Source: Actinomycetota bacterium (GTDB lineage: Bacteria > Actinomycetota > Thermoleophilia > Gaiellales > Gaiellaceae). From it: a stretch of 52,184 nucleotides of DNA. Numbering within the stretch: the stretch's first letter is position 1; each line of letters begins with the position of its first letter. Shown piece by piece: positions 14,573-21,054 of the stretch. Where the stretch lies: positions 669 through 52,852 of the forward strand of contig PLZU01000016.1 of NCBI GenBank assembly GCA_003152275.1, read 5' to 3'. A program made the position numbers and the translations under genes. The notes under the pieces are model-generated. The model made no database searches, was not told where the DNA came from, and was given only the letters and a program-made list of their open reading frames with translations.

Positions 14573-15453
14573 GTTGGTGAAGCTACCGCCAGTGCGCGCC
14601 GGACGATCCCGGCAAGCGTGCGGACGAAGGCCGGATCGTCGTTTGGCATCTCGATCCGCGCCAGCGGCAGCCGGAGCTTCCCCGCGAGCTCGATCGCCTC
14701 GACGTCGAGATCCCAGCGGATTTCGAGGTGGTCGGAGACGAACCCGACGGGGCAGAGGAGCACCGACTGGATTCCCTGCTCGTGCAGCGCACGCAGGTGA
14801 TCGAGGATGTCCGGCCCGAGCCACGGCTCACCGGTCGGCGACTCGCTCTGAAACGAGAACGACCAGTCCTCGGTGTCGGCGGCCTCGGCGACGAGCTGCG
14901 ACGTCTCGAGCAGTTGGTCCTTGTAGGGGTCGCCTGTGGCGAGGATCCGCTCCGGAAGGGAGTGTGCAGTAAAGACGACGTGTGCGTCCGTGCCGCGGAT
15001 CTTGTCGGCGAGCAGGTCGACGAAGCCGGGCTCGTCGTGCCAGCTCTCGACGAAGCGCAGCTCTGCGCGTCCGTCGAGTGCGCGCTCGAGTTGCTCGCGG
15101 TACCCCTGGATCGAAAGCGCCGAGTAGTGCGGCGCGAGGACGAGGCCCACGATCGTCTCGGTACCTATGGCGAGCGCAGACTCCGCCGCATCGCCGATGC
15201 GCGGCGTCCAGTGCTTCATCCCGGTGAACACCGGCAGCTCGAGCTCTCGCTCGAGCGCGGCGCGCGTCTGCTCGGTGATCGCGTTCAGCGGCGACGAGTC
15301 CTCGATCCCGACCCTCCGGTAACGCTCGACGAGATCGTCGAGGAGCTCGGGCGCGATCGGCCGCCCGCCGCGGATGTCTGCGTAGTACGCGGGCACGTCG
15401 GCGAGCTGCTCGGGTGAGCCGTACGCCATGAGGACGACCGCCTCGCTAGACAC
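14569..15453 (-). CDS. hemH: Ferrochelatase / coproporphyrin III ferrochelatase
   Basis: Inserts Fe2+ into a porphyrin in heme synthesis; in most actinobacteria the substrate is coproporphyrin III (CpfC). 294 aa, a little short for the family (usually 310-340). The metal/proton-abstraction His is in VFTAHSLPERI and the Glu in GFVSDHLEIRWDLD. The N-terminus VVLMAYGSPE and YRRVGIEDSSPLNAIT are typical. No iron-sulfur cysteine motif is present at the C-terminus; only one Cys occurs (VLLCPVGF). GTG start at 15453 overlaps hemE by 8 nt. The downstream wzt overlaps it by 4 nt. Confidence 0.94.
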   Translation of the reverse strand: MSSEAVVLMAYGSPEQLADVPAYYADIRGGRPIAPELLDDLVERYRRVGIEDSSPLNAITEQTRAALERELELPVFTGMKHWTPRIGDAAESALAIGTETIVGLVLAPHYSALSIQGYREQLERALDGRAELRFVESWHDEPGFVDLLADKIRGTDAHVVFTAHSLPERILATGDPYKDQLLETSQLVAEAADTEDWSFSFQSESPTGEPWLGPDILDHLRALHEQGIQSVLLCPVGFVSDHLEIRWDLDVEAIELAGKLRLPLARIEMPNDDPAFVRTLAGIVRRALAVASPT

Positions 15454-16471
15454 GCGCCTCCACAGTGTGCTCCTGCACGAGACCGGCGAGCTGCGTCAGA
15501 AGGCCCGGGTCGGTCTGCGGCAGGACGCCGTGCCCGAGGTTGAAGATGTGACCTGGACGGCCGCCCGCGCGCGCGAGCACGTCGAGCGCGGCTTCTTCGA
15601 TCCGCTCCCATGGGCCGAGCAGCGCGGCGGGGTCGAGGTTGCCCTGAATACCGCGTCCCTCGCCGACGACGCTCCACCCACTGTCCAGGGGGATGCGCCA
15701 GTCGAGCCCGATCACGTCGCCGCCGGCGCGGGCAAGCGCGCGCAGCAGGTCTTCCGTCACGCCTGTGCCGAAATGGATCGTCGGCGCGTCGACCGCGTCG
15801 AGGATGCGGGCGGAGTACGGCGCCACGAACTCGTCGTAATCCGCAGGCGTGAGCGCGCCGACCCACGAGTCGAAGACCTGAATCACATCGGCCCCTGCCG
15901 CGACCTGTGCGGCGACGTAGCCTGCGAACTGCTCCGCGAGCACATCGAGCAGCGCGTGCCACGTGTCGGGCTCCTGGTACATCAGCGCCTTCGTACGCGC
16001 GAAGTCGCGTGACGGCTTGCCCTCGACGAGGTACCCAGCGACCGTGAACGGTCCGCCGCAGAAACCAACAAGCGCCTTCCCGGCGTCGAGCTCGCCGCGT
16101 ACGAGCCGAATCGCTTCGACGATCGCGGGGTCGGGCTCGCTCACCCGAAGACGCGCTACGTCGGCGGCTGATCCGATCGGCTGCGCGACCACGGGACCGA
16201 CGCCCTCAACGAGCTCAACGTCGATGCCCATCCCGAGGACGGGCGACATGATGTCTGCGAACAGCACCGCTGCGTCCACGTCGTGGCGGCGCACGGGTTG
16301 TAGCGTCACCTCGGCGCACAGCTCCGGCGAGCCCGCGACCTCGAAGAACGAATGGCGCTCACGGATCGCGCGGTACTCCGGCAGCGACCGCCCCGCCTGG
16401 CGCATGAACCAGACGGGGGTGCGCTCGACCGGCTCGCGCCGTGCAGCGCGCACGAGGAGCGGCTCCGTCAC
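15446..16471 (-). CDS. hemE: Uroporphyrinogen decarboxylase
   Basis: Decarboxylates the four acetate side chains of uroporphyrinogen III to give coproporphyrinogen III. 341 aa. The hallmark N-terminal RTPVWFMRQAGRSLPEY carries the substrate-binding Arg residues, and GFCGGPFTVAGYLVEG, FADIMSPVLGMG and HIFNLGHGVLPQTDP are all intact. The GTG at 16471 gives the usual N-terminus and is preceded at 7 nt by TAGTGT, part of a two-way promoter with the 239-aa gene. It heads the unit hemE-hemH-wzt-92aa. The coproporphyrinogen oxidase and HemQ step are not in the window. Confidence 0.96.
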   Translation of the reverse strand: MTEPLLVRAARREPVERTPVWFMRQAGRSLPEYRAIRERHSFFEVAGSPELCAEVTLQPVRRHDVDAAVLFADIMSPVLGMGIDVELVEGVGPVVAQPIGSAADVARLRVSEPDPAIVEAIRLVRGELDAGKALVGFCGGPFTVAGYLVEGKPSRDFARTKALMYQEPDTWHALLDVLAEQFAGYVAAQVAAGADVIQVFDSWVGALTPADYDEFVAPYSARILDAVDAPTIHFGTGVTEDLLRALARAGGDVIGLDWRIPLDSGWSVVGEGRGIQGNLDPAALLGPWERIEEAALDVLARAGGRPGHIFNLGHGVLPQTDPGLLTQLAGLVQEHTVEARV

Positions 16472-16477
16472 GGCTCT

Positions 16478-16484
16478 TACACTA
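16478..16484. promoter_or_regulatory. Overlapping two-way -10 element (TACACTA / TAGTGTA)
   Basis: TACACTA reads TACACT on the plus strand (9 nt before ATG 16493) and TAGTGT on the minus strand (7 nt before GTG 16471). The whole gap is only 21 bp, so the same seven bases may drive hemE one way and the Ig-like gene the other. Confidence 0.45.
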
Positions 16485-16492
16485 GCCCGGCT

Positions 16493-17212
16493 ATGAGCGC
16501 TTCCGGTCCCCTCGTCGCGCACTGGCGGACGCTCGAGCGAGCACCCGTCCAGGCCGGTGCGCTCCAACTCGCCACGGTCGAGGTCGAGAACGCAGGCACG
16601 GCCGCCTGGCGGACGCGCGGCTTCGAGGACGGGCTCTTCCTCAGCTACCACTGGCTCGACGAGCGGGGCAACGCGATCGTGTGGGACGGTGTGCGCACGC
16701 CGCTCGAGCGCATCGTCGAGCCGGGCGGGTCACTGCGGCAGACCGTCGCGCTGCGCGCGCCGATTCCGCCGGGCCGGTACCGGCTCTCGGTCGATCTCGT
16801 CGAGGAGCATCGCTTCTGGCTCGCCGAGCTCGGCAACACGCCGCTCGAGGAGGACGTCGACGTCGAGCGGCGCGACGCGAGCGAAGCGCGCGCGTTTCTT
16901 CCGGAGGACGCGGAGCCCAGCGACGACTGGCATGCTCGCGTGCGCGAGCTGCACGAGGAGGGGTACTCCGCCGTCGGCGGCGCCGTCGAAGGGCGGCGCG
17001 GTTCGCCAGAACTCGCGCCCTATGCGGCCGGAGGCGGTCGTTATCCGCGGTTCCCGCATCCGCTCGTCTGCCCCTCCCTTCTGCCAGGGCTCGAGCCGAA
17101 CGACGAGGTCGCGGGATTGCCGGCGTATCGCCCCGACCGCGATGAGCCGTCGATGTTCGACGGCCGCCTCGTGGTCAGACTTCGATCGCGATCTGGTCGT
17201 CGACGCTTCTGA
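16493..17212 (+). CDS. Ig-like/beta-sandwich protein of a polysaccharide locus, function unknown
   Basis: 239 aa, soluble, no signal peptide. Residues about 5-125 form a beta-rich domain of the type often found attached to glycosyltransferases and methyltransferases in glycan clusters: VEVENAGTAAWR, LSYHWLDERGNAIVWDGVRT, IVEPGGSLRQTV, and PPGRYRLSVDLVEEHRFW. Here it is free-standing. Residues 145-230 are Pro/Arg-rich without a recognised fold (VGGAVEGRR, YPRFPHPLVCPSLLPGLEPN, PSMFDGRLVVRLR). It sits between hemE and wzm on the opposite strand, with its 3' end overlapping wzm by 38 bp. It might cooperate with the transporter or with glycan modification; that is inference from position. Confidence 0.72.
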   Translation: MSASGPLVAHWRTLERAPVQAGALQLATVEVENAGTAAWRTRGFEDGLFLSYHWLDERGNAIVWDGVRTPLERIVEPGGSLRQTVALRAPIPPGRYRLSVDLVEEHRFWLAELGNTPLEEDVDVERRDASEARAFLPEDAEPSDDWHARVRELHEEGYSAVGGAVEGRRGSPELAPYAAGGGRYPRFPHPLVCPSLLPGLEPNDEVAGLPAYRPDRDEPSMFDGRLVVRLRSRSGRRRF

Positions 17213-17972
17213 AGACGAGCGCACCGAGCGCAAGCGCGAGCGCGCACGCGACGACAAGATAGAGCGCGTCCGTCCAGCGCGGCAGCGTTCCCGCGAAGAG
17301 CGGCGCGCGCACCGCCTCGATCGCCGGTGAGAGTGGATTCACCCAGTGGATGACATCGACGACGTGCCGATGCTTCTCGAGCTGCGGTCCAGTTAGCGAA
17401 TAAAGGATCGGCGTCAGGAAGAACAGCGGCACGAGCAGCGCCGCCACGATGAACTCGATGTCGCGGAAGAGCACGTTGAGCGACGCCGCCGCAAGCGCGA
17501 TCCCGCAGACGAGGCCGACGAACAGCAAGGCCAGCGGGATGGCCAGCAATTCGGTCGCGCGTACACGTGGCAGCGCGATGAAGTTCACGACGAGCAGCAG
17601 CACGAGCATCACCGCAAAGCTCACGAGGTGCGCGAACACGACTGACAGCGGGACGAGTTGGCGGGGAAAGCGCGTCTTGCGGATGAGGTTGGCGTTGTCG
17701 AGCATCGAGCGGGTCGCCGACTGCACGGAGGCGGCGAAGAACGTCCACAGCGCGAGGCCGGTGAGTAGGAAGAGCGGATAGTGGCCGCCGGTCGCGAAAT
17801 TCGACTTCCAGACGACGCCGAACACGAGCAGGTAGACGCCCATCAACATGATCGGGTTCGCCACGGTCCAGACCACGCCGAGCGCGGAGCCGCGGTACTT
17901 CGCCTGCAGATCGCGGCGGAAGAGATTGCCGAGCAACTCTCGATAGCGCAGGACGTCGAGGTAGGTGCTCAC
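17175..17972 (-). CDS. wzm: Polysaccharide ABC transporter permease (Wzm-like, ABC-2 type)
   Basis: Membrane channel partner of Wzt, 265 aa with six predicted helices. The cytoplasmic N-terminal amphipathic part ELLGNLFRRDLQAKYRGSALG, followed by GVVWTVANPIMLMGVYLLVFG, is the standard beginning of this family. FFLTPILYSL and VIHWVNPLSPAIEAVR near residues 180-215 are also typical. The GTG start at 17972 overlaps the epimerase stop (GTGA). The ATPase gene is not adjacent but is the only wzt in the window. Together they would export a lipid-linked glycan made in the cytoplasm. Confidence 0.94.
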   Translation of the reverse strand: MSTYLDVLRYRELLGNLFRRDLQAKYRGSALGVVWTVANPIMLMGVYLLVFGVVWKSNFATGGHYPLFLLTGLALWTFFAASVQSATRSMLDNANLIRKTRFPRQLVPLSVVFAHLVSFAVMLVLLLVVNFIALPRVRATELLAIPLALLFVGLVCGIALAAASLNVLFRDIEFIVAALLVPLFFLTPILYSLTGPQLEKHRHVVDVIHWVNPLSPAIEAVRAPLFAGTLPRWTDALYLVVACALALALGALVFRSVDDQIAIEV

Positions 17973-19021
17973 GCGACCGCCGCGCCCATCCGGACGAAGT
18001 CGTCGAAGATCGCGTCAAGCGAGACCCCCACGTTCCAGCTCGGGTAATCGGCACGAAATCGGTCGAGGTTCGAGATGTAACAGATGTGATCGCCACGACG
18101 CGGCTCTTCGACGTACTCCCAGGCGAGCTTCCGGTTGAAGAGCGACTCGAAGCGGGCGATAGCTTCGAGCATCGAAACGCTGTTGGAACGGCCACCGCCG
18201 AGGTTGTAGACCGCGCCTGCCGAAGGTCGCTCCGCGAAGGCAACGATTGCCTGACAGACGTCGAGGGAGTGAAGATTGTCTCGCACCTGCTTCGCCTTGT
18301 GACCGAATACCTGATACGGCAGGCCCTCGCGCACAGCGCGCGCGAGGTACGCGAGGAAGCCGTGAAGAGGTACACCGGCGTGTTGGGGGCCGGTGAGACA
18401 ACCGCCTCGGAAACAAACGGTCGGCATCCCGAAGTAGCGTCCGTACTCTTGCACGAGCAGGTCGGCTGACGCCTTGGAGGCGCCGAACAGGCTGTGAAGC
18501 GTCGCGTCGATCGACATGCTCTCGTCGACTCCGTTCTGGTCCGTCGGGTTCGAGTATTCCCAACGTGTTTTGAGCTCGACGAGCGGCAGTTCGTTGGGCC
18601 TCTCGCCGTAGATCTTGTTCGTCGACATGAACGCGAAGGGCGACTCCGCGCACCATTGGCGTGCCGCCTCGAGAAGGTTGAGCGTGCCAAGGGCATTGAC
18701 CTCGAAATCGTCGAACACACGGCTGGCCGCGAGGTCGTGGGAGGGCTGTGCCGCCGCGTGCACGATCAAATCGGGCCGTACGTCCTGCACAAGTGCGGCG
18801 ATGGCGGCGCGGTCGCGGACGTCGAGCTCGTGGTGGATGAACCGTGTAGCCGTGATGTGCAGCCGCTCCAGGGTCGGGCGGGTGTCGCCGCCGGGCCCGA
18901 AGAAATCCGCGCGCATGTTGTTGTCGACACCGTGGACTTTCCATCCGTTGCCGTCCAGATAGGCCGACGTCTCCGAGCCGACGAGGCCGCTCGAGCCCGT
19001 GACGAGTGCCGTCCGCTGCAT
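17969..19021 (-). CDS. NAD-dependent sugar epimerase of the CDP-paratose 2-epimerase-like SDR group
   Basis: 350-aa extended SDR acting on a nucleotide sugar. The NAD motif is VTGSSGLVGSETSAYL. STNKIYGERPNELPLVELKT, FRGGCLTGPQHAGVPLHGFL and GAVYNLGGGRSNSVS match CDP-paratose/CDP-tyvelose epimerase-like proteins. The catalytic YxxxK position reads FGASK, Phe for Tyr, in SLFGASKASADLL. I recall this Phe in many relatives annotated only as epimerases, so it may mark a subgroup with altered chemistry. ATG 19021 is preceded at 7 nt by TAGTCT; the gene is followed by wzm with a 4-nt overlap. The sugar is unknown. Confidence 0.85.
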   Translation of the reverse strand: MQRTALVTGSSGLVGSETSAYLDGNGWKVHGVDNNMRADFFGPGGDTRPTLERLHITATRFIHHELDVRDRAAIAALVQDVRPDLIVHAAAQPSHDLAASRVFDDFEVNALGTLNLLEAARQWCAESPFAFMSTNKIYGERPNELPLVELKTRWEYSNPTDQNGVDESMSIDATLHSLFGASKASADLLVQEYGRYFGMPTVCFRGGCLTGPQHAGVPLHGFLAYLARAVREGLPYQVFGHKAKQVRDNLHSLDVCQAIVAFAERPSAGAVYNLGGGRSNSVSMLEAIARFESLFNRKLAWEYVEEPRRGDHICYISNLDRFRADYPSWNVGVSLDAIFDDFVRMGAAVA

Positions 19022-19028
19022 CGCGACG

Positions 19029-19034
19029 AGACTA
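19029..19034 (-). promoter_or_regulatory. Putative leaderless promoter -10 (TAGTCT) of the epimerase-wzm unit
   Basis: CTAGTCT on the minus strand, 7 nt before ATG 19021. It overlaps the stop codon (TAG) of the upstream glycosyltransferase gene. Same motif and spacing class as before cofC and the GlcD-like gene. No clear -35 box. Confidence 0.45.
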
Positions 19035-20069
19035 GACGACAGACGTGAGCAAAGGTGCAAGGCGGGCTGCGAAGCCGCGGGTCGTGTGGTCGCGCTCGAC
19101 CCGGGTGCGGGCTGAAGCGCCCATCCGCTCAGCCAGCTCCCGGTCGCTCAGCACACGCACAATCGCCGCGCGCAGCGCGGACGGATCCTCGGGCGGCACG
19201 AGGAGCGCGTCGACGCCGTCTTCGACGTAGTCCCGAAGGATTGCCCGCTCCGTTGCGACGATCGGCTTCGCCATCGCCATCGCTTCGAGGAGAGCCGTCA
19301 ATCCACCGCCCTCTGAGCCGTACGCGTATTCGTCAGGGCGCTGAGGCAGGACGACACAGCCGGCGGCTGCATACGACTCGCGCAGCTCGATCGACGAGAG
19401 TATGCGCGCATGAGCGTTCCGGGGAAGCTCCAATCCCTGGAGGTTGCGCGGATAGACAGCGAGCTGCACGGGCGCGTCGAGCCCTGTGACTGCGGTGACG
19501 AAGGTCTCGTAGTCGCGGGCGAGATCTTTGCCGACGGTGAGCACGGTCGATGACTGCTCGCCGTTCCGCCGCGGCGAGAAGAAGGTCTCGTCGACGGGCA
19601 GGAGCAGGGTCTTCGCCCGCGTCTCGTCCAAGGCCACCGCTTGGACGAGCTCTTCGCGCTGTGACTCCCCGAGGCAGACGACACATGCAGCGGCTCGCAG
19701 AGATCGCCCAAGCAGTGCACGCCTGCCCGACGAGGATCTGCGCAAGATCAAGTTAAGTCCATAGTTCACGACTACGACCGGAAGGGCTCGCAATCGGCTT
19801 GAGAGCGGTAGGACATTCGCAAGGGGAGTGAATACGACGTCGGATCGACCGACCTCGAACGGCACCGTGAGCTCGCGGAGGTGCCAGGCGATCCGGTTGA
19901 GCACTGGCGGCAGGCCGCGCCGCGAGAGCAACGGATCGTGAACGCGGGCATCGATGCCGAGTTCTGCAAGATGATTGGCGCCAAGCAACGTCGAGTCGGG
20001 CTCCAAACCTGCTGCGACACCCGCTAGCAGATCGGCGCGGGGATTCGGGAAAACGAAGGTCGCCCTCAT
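19032..20069 (-). CDS. Glycosyltransferase (GT4-like, GT-B fold)
   Basis: 345 aa, soluble or membrane-associated, likely adds a sugar to a lipid-linked glycan. The C-terminal nucleotide-sugar domain is clear: TVLTVGKDLARDYETFVTAV, VVLPQRPDEYAYGSEGGGLTALLEAMAMAKPIVAT in which the E-x7-E type motif is visible, then VEDGVDALLVPPEDP. The N-terminal domain has FVFPNPRADLLAGVAAGLE. The start ATG 20069 overlaps the stop of the upstream methyltransferase (ATGA). Donor and acceptor are unknown. Confidence 0.88.
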   Translation of the reverse strand: MRATFVFPNPRADLLAGVAAGLEPDSTLLGANHLAELGIDARVHDPLLSRRGLPPVLNRIAWHLRELTVPFEVGRSDVVFTPLANVLPLSSRLRALPVVVVNYGLNLILRRSSSGRRALLGRSLRAAACVVCLGESQREELVQAVALDETRAKTLLLPVDETFFSPRRNGEQSSTVLTVGKDLARDYETFVTAVTGLDAPVQLAVYPRNLQGLELPRNAHARILSSIELRESYAAAGCVVLPQRPDEYAYGSEGGGLTALLEAMAMAKPIVATERAILRDYVEDGVDALLVPPEDPSALRAAIVRVLSDRELAERMGASARTRVERDHTTRGFAARLAPLLTSVV

Positions 20070-20989
20070 CCGCGCTTGCGCGCGTAGATCGAGACGCCCG
20101 CGTAGCGCGCTGCGCTGAGGTGAGCGAGGGTGCCGAGGGTCATCCCGACCTTCGGCACCCGCGAGAGGAAGAACCCGAACGGCACCGGCGGCCAGCCATC
20201 GGAGCGTTCCATCCGGCGCACGACCGCACCCGCGCGCGCGAACGCACTCAAGTACGCCCACACGGTGTGAACGTGCTCGTTGATCCCGAGCTCCTTCTCA
20301 CCAGCCTGATCCGGGTTGTCGGCGCTCCGGCCGACGCCGCGGATGCCTTCGTTCAGGCCGGCGACCGTCCCGCCGGGCTTGGTCACGCGCACCATCTCGC
20401 GCACCATTTTCGGCAGATCGAGTGCGTGGTGCAGCGTCGCCACGCAGTAGGTCACGTCGAAGGTCGCGTCGCCGAACGGCAGATTCTCGCCGTCGGCCTG
20501 CACTCGCCCGAAGTCGCCGTAGAACGCGCCTCGGCCAAGGCCGATCTTCTCGTCGACGAGGATGTCCGTGGCGACGAACTCACACTCGCGCTCGAGCCAG
20601 AACCGCGCCGCCCACGCTTTCGCAGCGCCAACCTCGAGCACGCGCAGCCCCGTCGCGCCGTCGATGTAGCGGCCGAGTAGCACCTCAAAGGAGTGGCCGT
20701 TCGCGAGCCAGTTCGAGTCGTTCCAACCGAGCTCGCGATTCACGAACGGCAGGACGGCATCGACCGTGTCGTCCGGCTCGTACCAGCCTTCGTTCCGCGC
20801 CTTCTCGAGCCAGCCCTCTGCCTCGCGGAGCTTCACGCGCGCACCGGGGAGCTCCTCGTGCAGCATCAGCGGGATCCCGTCAGGGGCCCGCGCGAAACTT
20901 CGCCCGCAGCCGACACACGCGAGCCCGTCCCCGTCCTCGCGGAGGGAGCTCCGGCAAAAGGGGCAGCGAAGGATCTCGAGCAGCGGCAC
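20066..20989 (-). CDS. Zinc-ribbon (Trm112-like) class I methyltransferase
   Basis: 307 aa. N-terminal Trm112-like zinc ribbon with Cys9, Cys12, Cys25 and Cys28 (CPFC...CVGC), then the segment APDGIPLML that usually follows it. The SAM-binding domain begins at VLEVGAAKAWAARFW, with ATDIL as motif II and DVTYCVATLHHALDLPKM as motif IV/post. Likely methylates a sugar or lipid intermediate of the surface glycan, as it is coupled to a glycosyltransferase (ATGA overlap at 20066-20069). GTG start at 20989; TAGTTT lies 6 nt upstream. Confidence 0.88.
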   Translation of the reverse strand: MPLLEILRCPFCRSSLREDGDGLACVGCGRSFARAPDGIPLMLHEELPGARVKLREAEGWLEKARNEGWYEPDDTVDAVLPFVNRELGWNDSNWLANGHSFEVLLGRYIDGATGLRVLEVGAAKAWAARFWLERECEFVATDILVDEKIGLGRGAFYGDFGRVQADGENLPFGDATFDVTYCVATLHHALDLPKMVREMVRVTKPGGTVAGLNEGIRGVGRSADNPDQAGEKELGINEHVHTVWAYLSAFARAGAVVRRMERSDGWPPVPFGFFLSRVPKVGMTLGTLAHLSAARYAGVSIYARKRG

Positions 20990-20995
20990 CGGGCC

Positions 20996-21001
20996 AAACT
21001 A
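20996..21001 (-). promoter_or_regulatory. Putative leaderless promoter -10 (TAGTTT)
   Basis: CTAGTTT on the minus strand, 6 nt before GTG 20989 of the zinc-ribbon methyltransferase, inside the 65-bp divergent gap. The plus-strand promoter for the gene at 21055 was not recognised. Confidence 0.4.
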
Positions 21002-21054
21002 GCGCCAGCGGCGCCCAAACACGATCCATACAGCGCTTCGTTACCCTGCTTCCC

